Source of the DNA: CAZWDL01 sp964632995
GTDB taxonomy: Bacteria; Bacteroidota; Bacteroidia; Chitinophagales; Saprospiraceae
Length of the DNA: 28,734 bases
NCBI GenBank assembly: GCA_964632995.1
Contig: CAZWDL010000100.1
Location: 1-28,734, forward strand
Direction: 5' to 3'
Numbering within the stretch: the stretch's first letter is position 1; every line of letters begins with the position of its first letter. Of the stretch, positions 16,909 through 24,808 are shown one piece after another. The position numbers and the translations under genes were made by a program. The notes under the pieces were generated by a model. The model saw nothing but the letters and a program-made list of their open reading frames with translations. It did no database searches and was not told where the DNA came from.

Positions 16909-18414
16909 CTCCGCACTTTTTTTCACATTTTCCTGAGCTGCTCTTTTTTCTTGACCAGCCTTGTCCCCCTTTTGGGAAAGCACGACACGCTTTATCTCTG
17001 CCTGCCTGGCTCCGGCATACAGCTTCAGGCTGATCCCGGTTACGCCGGCTACCGCTGGTCGCCCGGTGGAACACTCGACAATCCGACCATTCACCATCCA
17101 AGGGCTTATCCCCGGGAAACGACTACCTATTACCTGGAAGCCATCACCACGCTCGCCGCCGATCAAAACCTGATCAGTAATCCAGATTTTTCAGCGGGCA
17201 ATACAGCGTTCAGCACCGACTACGGCTTCGCTCCCGGCCGCATACAGACCCAGGGGCTATACGGCGTGGGCGATAACCCGGCGAGTTTCAATTCCGTATA
17301 CTTTTCGCCCTGCCAGGACCACACTGACGGAAGCGGGAATATGATGATCGTCGATGGGTCGCCTAGGGCCAACCAGGAGGTTTGGTGTCAAAGTATTGAG
17401 GTAAGGCCCGGTCTCAACTACGCCTTTTCCGTATGGATTAGCTCTATTAACGCTCCCAATCCGGCCGTCCTTCAGTTCAAGATTAACGATCAGCAAATCG
17501 GTTTGCCCTTCAATGCTTCCAGAGCGGTTTGCCAGTGGCGGCAATTTTACGAAATATGGAATGCCGGGGAAGCCACCGCCGCGGAAATCTGTATCATCAA
17601 TCAAAATACGCAAACCGGCGGCAATGACTTCGCACTCGATGACTTTGCCTTTTTTCAGGTAGGAGACGTGGTTCGCGACACCTTTACGGTTATTGTAGAA
17701 GACCGGCCGGTAACGGAAATAGACACGGCTGTCTGCCCCGGTGCATTCATCGAGTTCAACGGTCAACTGATTCCTGCTGACACCACGGTCACCTTTTCCT
17801 TCCCTACAGATACGGGCTGCGATTCGCTGGTCCGGCTCCGGGTCGATACGCTGGCGGGCATCAGGGAGAACGGCATGCCCATCGTACTGACTCCCTCACC
17901 CGGTGTAACCCTGGACGAACCGGCGCCCGTAGAAGTGGGCATTAATGATAATGCCTCGACGCCCCTGTTTTACCAGTGGACTCCTTCCGCCGGAGTGGCC
18001 TGCCCTACCTGTCCCGTCACCGAAGTGTTCCCGGAACAGACCACTACCTACACCATCATCGCGACCGATTCGGAAGGGTGCACTATTTCTGCACAATGGA
18101 CGGCCACCATCACTTTCCGGGGCAACTTTTTCATTCCCAACGCCTTCTCGCCCAACGGCGACGGTATCAATGACGAGCTGCCCGTATTCCCGGGAAGGGG
18201 GATCGACGGCATCCGCGCCTTCCGGGTCTTCGACCGCTGGGGCAACCTGATATTCGAGCGGAAGGAATGTACAGGTATGGACGCCGGCTGCGCCTGGGAC
18301 GGCACCTTCCAGGGGCAGAACGCTCCCGCAGGGGTATACCCCTATTCCCTGATTGTAGACTATGCCGACGGGGTGTCGGAGACCATTGGCGGGCAGGTGG
18401 TGCTGGTCAGGTGA
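16903..18414 (+). CDS. Secreted T9SS protein with gliding-motility CHU_C domain
   Basis: This 503-aa surface or secreted protein has an N-terminal signal peptide (MNLRTFFHIFLSCSFFLTSL). An Ig/PKD-like segment follows at about 35-80 (IQLQADPGYAGYRWSPGG). A jelly-roll domain resembling carbohydrate-binding modules spans about 88-260 (NLISNPDFSAGNTAF to GGNDFALDDFAFFQVGD). A short SPRB-like stretch (VCPGAFIEFNGQLIPADT) and a second Ig-like repeat (FYQWTPSAGVACPTC) come next. The end at about 407-503 is the type B T9SS sorting domain: FFIPNAFSPNGDGINDELP, FRVFDRWGNLIFE, WDGTFQGQNAPAGVYPY. Such domains direct export through the Bacteroidota type IX system. Ligand or catalytic role is unknown; carbohydrate binding is inferred. 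Confidence 0.9.
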   Translation: MNLRTFFHIFLSCSFFLTSLVPLLGKHDTLYLCLPGSGIQLQADPGYAGYRWSPGGTLDNPTIHHPRAYPRETTTYYLEAITTLAADQNLISNPDFSAGNTAFSTDYGFAPGRIQTQGLYGVGDNPASFNSVYFSPCQDHTDGSGNMMIVDGSPRANQEVWCQSIEVRPGLNYAFSVWISSINAPNPAVLQFKINDQQIGLPFNASRAVCQWRQFYEIWNAGEATAAEICIINQNTQTGGNDFALDDFAFFQVGDVVRDTFTVIVEDRPVTEIDTAVCPGAFIEFNGQLIPADTTVTFSFPTDTGCDSLVRLRVDTLAGIRENGMPIVLTPSPGVTLDEPAPVEVGINDNASTPLFYQWTPSAGVACPTCPVTEVFPEQTTTYTIIATDSEGCTISAQWTATITFRGNFFIPNAFSPNGDGINDELPVFPGRGIDGIRAFRVFDRWGNLIFERKECTGMDAGCAWDGTFQGQNAPAGVYPYSLIVDYADGVSETIGGQVVLVR

Positions 18415-18433
18415 AAAAATAAAGTAACTATTC

Positions 18434-18459
18434 ATCGCCGCTGCGCAGCGATATTTTTT
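18434..18459 (+). terminator. Intrinsic terminator candidate
   Basis: The 12-bp palindrome CGCTGCGCAGCG (18439-18450) lies within ATCGC/GCGAT arms and is followed by a T run at 18454-18459. It starts about 20 bp after the stop codon of the T9SS-sorted gene, the right position and strand. The stem is short but GC-rich. Confidence 0.5.
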
Positions 18460-18466
18460 GTTTTGC

Positions 18467-18494
18467 CACAGATTATCATTATGGAAAATCTGTG
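18467..18494. repeat. CACAGATT hairpin, degenerate intergenic repeat
   Basis: CACAGATT (18467-18474) pairs perfectly with AATCTGTG (18487-18494) across 12 nt, and TAATCTGAGG follows directly. Hairpins built from alternating CACAGATT units occur as dispersed intergenic repeats in several bacterial groups. This looks like a worn copy; only one is seen here. Confidence 0.45.
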
Positions 18495-18602
18495 TAATCT
18501 GAGGCTTTCAAAAAAAACTTTCCTGACGAAACCAGGATAGTGAATAATAAATCTGTAAAGCACCCGAGCTACATTTTAGGCGCCAAGCATAAAACGAAAT
18601 TC

Positions 18603-20813
18603 ATGAAAACTTTTCCGTTTCTAATCACGGCCGCACTGGCCTTCTGTACTTTTCAGGAAATCAATGGACAAGACCTTGCAGACTTACCGCTATTCGATAA
18701 GCAGCGCGCATCAGTTGCGCAGGACTGGCTGGTGGAGCCGGTAGCGAAAAAAGCCGCCCTGTACCGCGATGAGGGCGGACGGCTGATTCTAAGCAACGGG
18801 CTAGCGTCCCGCACCTTCTCCCTGTCGCCCAACGGGGCCACAGCGGGACTCGATAACCTGATGAACGGGGAAAGCCTGCTGCGCTCTGTCCGTCCGGAGG
18901 CCGGACTCGTCATCGACGGCGATACGGCCGACATCGGCGGGCTAAACGGACAACCCATCCACAATTACCTGCTGCCAGAGTGGCTGGAAGAGATGAGTTC
19001 CGATTCTATGGCTTTTCAACTGCGGGGTTTTGAATCCGGCCCCACCCGGCCTCGTTTTCCCTGGAAAAAGCGCCTGGAATGGATGCCCGAAGACCTGCCC
19101 TGGCCCGCACCGGGATTGGAACTCGTTTTTCGCTATGTTCCCTCCGAGGCTCTCATCCGGCAATCTCCGCAGATGAAAGAGTTGACGGTCATGGTGCATT
19201 ACGAATTATACGACGGGCTGCCGCTCTTCGGCAAATGGATCAGGGTGGAAAACAACGGTGACGTTCCGGTCACCATCGATCGATTTACCAGCGAAATCCT
19301 CGCCGCCGTCGAACCTGAAAGTGTGGTGGATGAAAAGCAGCGCTGGATGCTGCCGAACATCACCGTGGAAACCGACTATCGCTTCGGCGGTATGACGAAT
19401 GACCAGGCCTACGACAACAGCGTGGCCTGGCGAACGGATTCGCTGTACGCCAGCCAGGTCAACTACCAGCGCACCATGCCCTGCCTGCTGGAGTGCGGCC
19501 CTGGTATCGGTCCCGCGGTTGAAGTAGCGCCGAACGAAAGCTGGGAAAGCTTCCGCAGCTGGGAACTGCTCCATAAAAACCGGGACCGAGAGCGCAAGGG
19601 GCTGGCCATGCGCCGTATGTACCGGGCGCTGGCCCCCTGGGTGACCGAAAACCCCATCCTGATGCACGTTCGTCAGGCTGACGACACCTCCGTTAAGCAG
19701 GCCATAGATCAGTGTGCCGAGGTCGGCTTCGAAATGGTCATCATGACCTTCGGCAGCGGCTTTAACCTGGAGGATACCACTGCGGAAAATATTCAACGGA
19801 TGAAGGCGCTGACCGACTACGCACATGAAAAAGGCATCGCCCTCGGCGGCTACTCCCTGCTGGCCAGCCGGCGGGTGGGCGACGGTAACGACGTGGTGAT
19901 GCCGGAAGGACAAAGCCCGCGTTTCGGCAACTCCCCTTGTCTGGAAAGCGAATGGGGGCAGCAATATTTTAATACCCTCTATCAGTTTTATGGACAGACC
20001 GGACAGGATATCCTTGAACACGACGGCTCCTACCCGGGCGATGTCTGCATGTCGCAGGATCACCCAGGCCACAAGGGACTGGCCGACTCGCAGTGGAAAC
20101 AGTTTGAAAAAATTACGGATTTTTACCGCTGGTGCCGCAGCCAGGGCATCTATCTCAATGTACCCGACTGGTACTTCCTCAACGGCAGCAATAAAACGGG
20201 AATGGGCTACCGCGAAACGAACTGGTCGCTGCCGCGGGCGCAGCAGGAAATTATCGAGCGGCAAAACATCTACGACGGCACCTGGGAAAAGACACCCTCC
20301 ATGGGCTGGATGTTCGTCCCCCTCGTCGAATATCACGGCGGCGGCGAAGCAGCCACCATCGAACCGCTGCGGGAGCACCTCCCCCACTACGAACAACGGC
20401 TGGCCAACCTCTTCGGCGCCGGGGTGCAAGCCTGCTACCGGGGCCCTCAGCTTTACGACGCCCCGGAAACCAAAGCCGTCGTAATGAAATGGGTCGACTT
20501 CTATAAAGCCCATCGCAAAATCCTCGACAGCGACATCATCCACATCCGCCGGCCCGACGGGCGCGATTACGACGCCATCCTCCACGTCGACCCCTTCGGC
20601 GAAGAACGAGGCCTGCTCATGGTGTATAACCCGCTGAACCAACCCATCGAGCGGACCCTCAACCTGGATTTGTACTACACCGGTTTGAAGGAGAAGGCGG
20701 AGGTGATCAATCAACACGGCGACAGCCGCCGGTACCAAATGAGCCGGGATTACCATATCCGTCTGCCGATGACCATCCCGGCCCGAAGTCAGGTGTGGTT
20801 TGTGATTAAGTGA
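18603..20813 (+). CDS. Secreted alpha-galactosidase-like TIM-barrel protein
   Basis: This 736-aa protein has a signal peptide (MKTFPFLITAALAFCTFQEING). Residues about 50-330 form a beta-rich domain with RLILSNGLASRTFSLSPNG, like the N-terminal sandwich of GH36-type enzymes. A TIM barrel follows at about 345-620, starting ILMHVRQADDTSVKQAIDQC and continuing HEKGIALGGYSLLASR. The segment ILEHDGSYPGDVC puts Glu472, His473 and Asp474 where clan GH-D enzymes carry their nucleophile aspartate. A C-terminal beta domain ends in PARSQVWFVIK. I chose the ATG at 18603 over an upstream GTG because it opens the signal peptide. Glycosidase activity is inferred from fold-like features. I cannot place it in a numbered GH family with certainty. 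Confidence 0.7.
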   Translation: MKTFPFLITAALAFCTFQEINGQDLADLPLFDKQRASVAQDWLVEPVAKKAALYRDEGGRLILSNGLASRTFSLSPNGATAGLDNLMNGESLLRSVRPEAGLVIDGDTADIGGLNGQPIHNYLLPEWLEEMSSDSMAFQLRGFESGPTRPRFPWKKRLEWMPEDLPWPAPGLELVFRYVPSEALIRQSPQMKELTVMVHYELYDGLPLFGKWIRVENNGDVPVTIDRFTSEILAAVEPESVVDEKQRWMLPNITVETDYRFGGMTNDQAYDNSVAWRTDSLYASQVNYQRTMPCLLECGPGIGPAVEVAPNESWESFRSWELLHKNRDRERKGLAMRRMYRALAPWVTENPILMHVRQADDTSVKQAIDQCAEVGFEMVIMTFGSGFNLEDTTAENIQRMKALTDYAHEKGIALGGYSLLASRRVGDGNDVVMPEGQSPRFGNSPCLESEWGQQYFNTLYQFYGQTGQDILEHDGSYPGDVCMSQDHPGHKGLADSQWKQFEKITDFYRWCRSQGIYLNVPDWYFLNGSNKTGMGYRETNWSLPRAQQEIIERQNIYDGTWEKTPSMGWMFVPLVEYHGGGEAATIEPLREHLPHYEQRLANLFGAGVQACYRGPQLYDAPETKAVVMKWVDFYKAHRKILDSDIIHIRRPDGRDYDAILHVDPFGEERGLLMVYNPLNQPIERTLNLDLYYTGLKEKAEVINQHGDSRRYQMSRDYHIRLPMTIPARSQVWFVIK

Positions 20814-20829
20814 AGGCGGAAGTCGGAAT

Positions 20830-20900
20830 GCGGAAAGCGGAAGGTTTACCCGACCAGACTGTGAAGCAGGATGGGCGGGCGGAAAGCGGAAGGTTTACCC
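20830..20900. repeat. Direct repeat pair, 22 bp each
   Basis: The same 22-bp sequence, starting GCGGAAAGCGGAAGG and ending TTTACCC, occurs at 20830-20851 and 20879-20900, with 27 bp between. The second copy runs into the left arm of the hairpin at 20892-20938. It lies between the convergent ends of the glycosidase-like and patatin genes. Confidence 0.8.
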
Positions 20901-20938
20901 TGTGGAATTCGTAAAACGACTATTCCACAGGGTGAACC
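20892..20938. repeat. Hairpin repeat family B, copy 1
   Basis: The arms ACCCTGTGGAAT (20897-20908) and ATTCCACAGGGT (20922-20933) are perfect complements. Flanking GGTTT/GAACC extends the stem to 17 bp with one wobble pair. The loop contains TCGT-AAA-ACGA. It lies between two convergent genes, so it could end transcription from either side, although no T run follows. A related copy is at 25256-25293. Confidence 0.75.
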
Positions 20939-20959
20939 CGACCGGAGCCGTTGCCGGCC

Positions 20960-20996
20960 CTGCTGACTGCCAACTGTTCTACTGCTGACTACTGCC
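20960..20996. repeat. Degenerate CTGCTGA-like short tandem repeat
   Basis: Units CTGCTGA, CTGCCAA, CTGTTCT, ACTGCTGA and CTACTGCC follow each other with a period of 7-8 bp. The stop codon of the patatin gene (20989-20991) falls inside it, so the repeat has probably affected the gene's end. Confidence 0.4.
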
Positions 20997-21915
20997 CCAC
21001 CGCCGCACCTCTTCCAAGCACCTTCACGCACACCGGACTTTCCTGCCTCGCATAACGGATACCTTCCTCCCACCAGAGGGTCATTTGTTCGGGGTCGAAG
21101 ATGAAGTTGTTTTCCGTAAGGAGATGCGGCGTGTGATAACAATTCAGTTGAACTTCTTTATGGCGGCTTTGCAGGTTGCCGATCAGGACGTCATTACGCC
21201 CGATCTGGCCGAGCATGAAATCCATGGTGCGGACCAGCAGGCTGAAGGGGTTACGGGTGGGTAACTTACACTCTACCGGGCCTTCCTGTGGCTTTAGGAT
21301 GATGGCGTCCACTTCGAGCGCATCCAGGCGCAGCGCTTCCTGCAGAGGCAGGTAATTGCCAAAGCCGCCGTCGGCGTACTCCATTCCGTTTTTTCTGACC
21401 ACACTCATAAAGGGGACGACATTGGCCGATACCCACATCCAATCACAGAATTCCTCGTAGGAATGATCGCGGACCGATTTGTACTCCAGCATGTCACAGC
21501 TCAGATTGGCGACCGTAACGATTACGTCTTTATCCGTTTTCAGCAATCGCTCGTAATCCGCCTTGGTGAAGGTATGGCTGATCAGCTTGCGCAAATTTTT
21601 GCTTTCGCCAAAAGTACTTTTCCCGCGCAGGAACATCCGCAGAGTGTTGAAGTGGTTGATCCCAAAAGAGGAGATGCCGTTTTTCTTGCGTATCCAAAAG
21701 GGGTTGACATTGAAGATATCGTCCTGGGTGACATTGGTAAACACCCGCTTCAGGCGGTCAATTTCGCCCAAAGCCAGTAGCGGAATAAGCAGAGAACCGG
21801 CAGAAGTACCGAGAAAAAGATCGTACTCACGACCGCATTCCCTGATCAGAAACTCCGCTACCCCGCCCGCGTAGGCGCCCTTACTTCCCCCACCGGATAT
21901 GACAAGCGCTTTCAT
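20989..21915 (-). CDS. Patatin-like phospholipase
   Basis: This 308-aa protein has the three patatin signatures. The oxyanion loop GGGSKGAY is at 8-15, the nucleophile elbow GTSAG has Ser38 at 36-40, and ADGGFGNYLP places the catalytic Asp at 182. These form the Ser-Asp dyad of an acyl hydrolase that cleaves phospholipids or other acyl esters. There is no signal peptide, so it is cytoplasmic or membrane associated. The final residues (VCVKVLGRGAAVGQ) run into a short repeat, and the last few may not be ancestral. A candidate promoter lies about 30-60 bp upstream, inside what may be a transposase remnant. The substrate is unknown. Confidence 0.9.
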   Translation of the reverse strand: MKALVISGGGSKGAYAGGVAEFLIRECGREYDLFLGTSAGSLLIPLLALGEIDRLKRVFTNVTQDDIFNVNPFWIRKKNGISSFGINHFNTLRMFLRGKSTFGESKNLRKLISHTFTKADYERLLKTDKDVIVTVANLSCDMLEYKSVRDHSYEEFCDWMWVSANVVPFMSVVRKNGMEYADGGFGNYLPLQEALRLDALEVDAIILKPQEGPVECKLPTRNPFSLLVRTMDFMLGQIGRNDVLIGNLQSRHKEVQLNCYHTPHLLTENNFIFDPEQMTLWWEEGIRYARQESPVCVKVLGRGAAVGQ

Positions 21916-21921
21916 GTGCTG

Positions 21922-22020
21922 TTAGTTTATTCTTAACCAAGAGAAAGATAGGCAATCTCTTATTATAAAAACAATTTCTTCAGCGCGGAGATCATATTCA
22001 ACAAGCAGGTAATTGTCGTT
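21922..22020 (-). pseudogene. Possible IS5-like transposase fragment
   Basis: The minus strand encodes YDLRAEEIVFIIRDCLSFSW and then stops at 21922. This matches the general pattern of the N-terminal region of IS5/IS1182-type transposases (YnLSdeqlefqIrDrLSFrrFlgL). Only about 30 codons remain, with no start codon of its own and no DDE residues. It directly abuts the 181-bp repeat at 22044. The match is short and could be chance, so I treat it as a tentative remnant. Confidence 0.3.
21943..21974 (-). promoter_or_regulatory. Candidate promoter for the patatin gene
   Basis: On the minus strand TTG (21972-21974) is followed after 21 bp by TATCTTTC (21943-21950). This is close to the Bacteroidota -33/-7 pattern with one mismatch (C for G). 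It lies about 28 bp upstream of the ATG at 21915. Confidence 0.4.
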
Positions 22021-22043
22021 GTCAGGACCTGGCGCCTCGGGAA

Positions 22044-22224
22044 CTAGTACACGGTGTACTAGTGCTCTGTCCCAAAAGTAACTGTCGGTAATTCTGGCCT
22101 CTTTTGGCGCTGGGCTTCGTTGCTCATTCCTTACGTAGCTCCAGCTATGCGCGTCATGAGCGCCTCGCTCAGCACCAAAACAGCCGCTGAATTCCTCGAA
22201 AGAACTTCTGGGACAGAGCACTAG
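22044..22224 (+). repeat. 181-bp palindrome-capped hairpin element (E2)
   Basis: The element begins with CTAGTACAC-G-GTGTACTAG (22044-22062) and ends in CTAG (22221-22224). The arm ACTAGTGCTCTGTCCCA (22058-22074) is the exact complement of 22209-22225, a 17-bp perfect stem that continues imperfectly inward. It aligns without gaps to the element at 25067-25247. Shared blocks are GGCCTCT (22096), TTGGCG (22104), CTTCGTT (22115), TTACGT (22131) and GCGCCTCG (22160). It sits between the patatin gene and the dehydrogenase operon. No coding capacity is apparent. Confidence 0.85.
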
Positions 22225-22418
22225 TGGAAGACACCGGAAGTTCGTAGCTAATTCTGGAAGCGGTCAGATATTTACGCCACCGGACCTGGGCGGGCGCCCG
22301 ACCAACAGTCGGAAAAAGGCCTGAGCACTTTTGGCAAACGGACAAGAAGACCGGAAGTTAGATTTGCAAATCAGAGATTTTTTCTTCTAATCTCCCTGTA
22401 TCCCAGTCTCCCTGCCTG
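22225..22418. other. Intergenic remainder without a gene
   Basis: This stretch, the rest of the 503-bp gap before the small-subunit gene, holds the 10-bp palindrome CGGGCGCCCG at 22291-22300 and a GAGATT/AATCTC hairpin around 22372-22392. A degenerate TCTCCCTG-like run lies around 22390-22415. I see no gene, no clear terminator and no promoter. Confidence 0.5.
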
Positions 22419-23024
22419 CTATTCCAGTGACCACACCCGGCCGCCGCTGATCTCCTCCACCGGCGAGCAGTTGACGAATTCGCCGGGGATGGGATCGTAG
22501 GCCAGCACTTCGGTACCGACGGCTTCGGAACTGAAGTAGCCGGCGATCACAGCCTGCTTGAGTACAAGGTAGAAGGGGAAGTATTCCGGGTCGGATTCTT
22601 CGCGGTTGCGTTCCTCCAGGACAGCTTCCTTATCGACCATAGTGAGGTGCTCCAGTCGTTGTTCCGGCGACAGGTCTACGAATGATCTGCCGTTGTTGAC
22701 CTCTTTACAAAGGGCGTCGAATTCCTCCATCCCCTTTTGGTACATCTCCTGCTCGGCTTCCGAAACATAGTCCTTCAGCATCAGGTCGATAAACTGATGG
22801 ACCTTGACGTCTTTGGCGCCGGGAGAATCCTCCGTACGCGGCAGGATGGTCTCGGCGATCTCGGCGATCAAAGAGGCCTGTTCCTGGCTTAGGAAAGCCG
22901 GCGTCCAGTCGCCGGAAAGGGTAGTGTCGGCTTTACAACCCTGCATAACGGCGCTGACCGTGCCGGCGCTTAGAGCGTAGCCGGTGAGTAGAAAGGTTCT
23001 TTTTAAAGCTTCTCTTCTATCCAT
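22419..23024 (-). CDS. Gluconate 2-dehydrogenase subunit 3-like, Tat signal
   Basis: This 201-aa small subunit belongs to the gluconate 2-dehydrogenase subunit 3 family. The N-terminus MDRREALKRTFLLTGYALSA carries a twin-arginine motif, and VMQGC at 26-30 could be a lipobox with Cys30, giving a Tat-exported lipoprotein. The mature part is helical (LSQEQASLIAEIAETILPRT, then FIDLMLKDYV) with the family motif AGYFSSEAVG near 161. I chose the ATG at 23024 because it directly opens the Tat signal. It follows the GMC dehydrogenase gene by 56 bp. In related FAD sugar dehydrogenases the small subunit carries the catalytic subunit through the Tat system, so the same role is likely here. Confidence 0.88.
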   Translation of the reverse strand: MDRREALKRTFLLTGYALSAGTVSAVMQGCKADTTLSGDWTPAFLSQEQASLIAEIAETILPRTEDSPGAKDVKVHQFIDLMLKDYVSEAEQEMYQKGMEEFDALCKEVNNGRSFVDLSPEQRLEHLTMVDKEAVLEERNREESDPEYFPFYLVLKQAVIAGYFSSEAVGTEVLAYDPIPGEFVNCSPVEEISGGRVWSLE

Positions 23025-23080
23025 GGTTTGGTAAGTTTGTTGGTCTTTAATGATTTTGAATCGTGCACCACTTGCTTCTT

Positions 23081-24808
23081 CTACAAATTCATCTTTTTCA
23101 GTTCCTTGACCGCATGATCGGCAGCGCGGGCCGTCAGGGCCATGTAAGTCAGGGAAGGATTCTGGCAGCCGGCGGAGGTCATGCAGGATCCGTCGGTGAC
23201 GTACACGTTGGGCAGGTCGTGCATCTGGTTCCATTTATTCAGCACCGAGGTTTTTGAATCACGTCCCATGCGGGCGGTACCCATTTCGTGGATGCCCAGT
23301 CCGGGCCAGGAGCCGGCGTCGTAAGTCTGTATACCCTTGAAGCCGGCAGCTTCCAGCATTTCGGCGGCAGCGGCCATCATATCCGGACGCATCTTCTTTT
23401 CGTTCTCTTTGAACTCGCAATCAATCTTCAGGGTGGGGTTCCCCCAGGCGTCGAGCTTGTCTTTATCCAGCGTTACTTTGTTCTCGTAGTAAGGCAGGCA
23501 TTCGCCGAAGGCGGTCATGCCCATGCGCCAGGGGCCGGGCTTGATGAGTTCGGCTTTGAGGTCGGCGCCGAGTGTAGAATCCAGTTCACGGACACCACGC
23601 ATCCAGTTTTCGCGGCTGGCCCCGCCCTGGTAGCCATAGCCGCGGATGAACTCCTTCATCTTCGTCTTACCGTCGACATTGCGGAAGCGCGGGATGTAGA
23701 AGCCCGTGGGGCGGCGGCCCTTGTAGTACTGGTCCTGGAAGCCGTCGTAGGTGCCCGAAGCGCCGCAACGGAAGTGGTGATCCATGAGGTTGTGTCCCAG
23801 CTGGCCGCTGCTGTTGCCCAGTCCGTCGGGAAATTCCTCATTGGCGGAATTCAGCAGGATGTTCGTAGTACCCAAGGCCGAGGCGTTGAGGAAGATGATA
23901 CGGCTGTAGAATTCGTGTGTCTCCTTCGTCTCCCGGTCAATAATGCGTACGCCGGTGGCTTTGCCCGCTTCCTTATCATAAATGATGGAGTGAACAATCG
24001 AATTGGGGCGCAGCGTCATATTACCGGTAGCTTCGGCGGCCGGCAGCGTAGAAGCATTGCTGGAGAAGTAGGCGCCGTAAGGACAGCCACGAATGCAGCG
24101 GTTTCTGAACTGACACTTGCCGCGATTGCCGTGGATCTTCGGGTTCGGGGCGGTCAGGTGTGCGGTACGGCCGATGGTCAGGCGCCGTTCGGGGAAAGCT
24201 TTTTGAATGGCTTCCCGGGAATGCTGTTCCACGCAGTTGAGTTCTATCGGAGGTAAAAACTGCCCGTCGGGCAATTGCGGCAGGCCCTCCTTCATCCCCT
24301 GAATGCCCGCGAAGCGTTCCACGTAGTCGTACCAGGGGGCAATATCCGCGTAGCGAATAGGCCAGTCCACAGCGATGCCGTCACGAGCATTGGCTTCAAA
24401 GTCCAGATCACTAAGGCGGTAGGAGTGCCGCCCCCACATAATAGAGCGGCCGCCCACATGGTAGCCCCGCATCCAGTCGAAGCGCTTCTCCTCCTGGTAA
24501 GGGTGCAGGTCATCCCTGACGAACCAGTGCTTGCTGTATTCCGAAATGGTGTAGCCGGTACGGCTTTGTTTGAAATAGTGTTTTTTAATTTCCTCCTGCG
24601 GTGTTCTTCCCCTTCCGGGAAAATCCCAGGGGTCCAGGTTGGCCGTCGGATAGTCAACGACATGGCGGACATTGCGGCCCCGCTCCAGCACCAGCGTTTT
24701 CAGGCCCTTTTCGGTCAGCTCCTTGGCTGCCCAGCCGCCGCTGATCCCCGAGCCGATGACAATAGCATCGTAAGTCACTTCCTCTTTTCCTTGTGAGTTG
24801 AAATACAT
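23081..24808 (-). CDS. GMC-family FAD dehydrogenase with Fe-S cysteine motif
   Basis: This 575-aa catalytic subunit of a membrane-type sugar or polyol dehydrogenase has the FAD-binding GSGISGG at 19-25 and LERG at 41-44. Cys232, Cys238 and Cys242 form C-x5-C-x3-C followed by PYGA, the three-cysteine arrangement of bacterial FAD glucose dehydrogenases that bind a 3Fe-4S cluster. The active-site pair is His507 (HEMGTARMG) and Asn550 (GCQNPSLT). I chose the ATG at 24808 because it places the FAD motif close to the N-terminus; there is no signal peptide, so export would depend on the Tat-bearing small subunit encoded next. No cytochrome c subunit is present in the window. The substrate is unknown. 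Confidence 0.9.
   Translation of the reverse strand: MYFNSQGKEEVTYDAIVIGSGISGGWAAKELTEKGLKTLVLERGRNVRHVVDYPTANLDPWDFPGRGRTPQEEIKKHYFKQSRTGYTISEYSKHWFVRDDLHPYQEEKRFDWMRGYHVGGRSIMWGRHSYRLSDLDFEANARDGIAVDWPIRYADIAPWYDYVERFAGIQGMKEGLPQLPDGQFLPPIELNCVEQHSREAIQKAFPERRLTIGRTAHLTAPNPKIHGNRGKCQFRNRCIRGCPYGAYFSSNASTLPAAEATGNMTLRPNSIVHSIIYDKEAGKATGVRIIDRETKETHEFYSRIIFLNASALGTTNILLNSANEEFPDGLGNSSGQLGHNLMDHHFRCGASGTYDGFQDQYYKGRRPTGFYIPRFRNVDGKTKMKEFIRGYGYQGGASRENWMRGVRELDSTLGADLKAELIKPGPWRMGMTAFGECLPYYENKVTLDKDKLDAWGNPTLKIDCEFKENEKKMRPDMMAAAAEMLEAAGFKGIQTYDAGSWPGLGIHEMGTARMGRDSKTSVLNKWNQMHDLPNVYVTDGSCMTSAGCQNPSLTYMALTARAADHAVKELKKMNL

Noticed and set aside
18540..18602. Upstream GTG start for the glycosidase-like gene
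   Set aside because: The ATG at 18603 directly begins a signal peptide, and the upstream 21 residues are polar and unlike a secretion signal.
19206..20756. Long open frame of 516 codons on the minus strand
   Set aside because: It lies entirely antisense to the glycosidase-like gene, which has a signal peptide and enzyme-like motifs. The antisense product has no recognisable domain, and long antisense frames are expected in GC-rich genes.
22021..22221. Coding frame across the 181-bp element
   Set aside because: The frame is simply the hairpin read in one phase; the gaplessly aligned copy at 25067 does not keep a matching protein. Only the short tail at 21922-22020 has any protein-like similarity.
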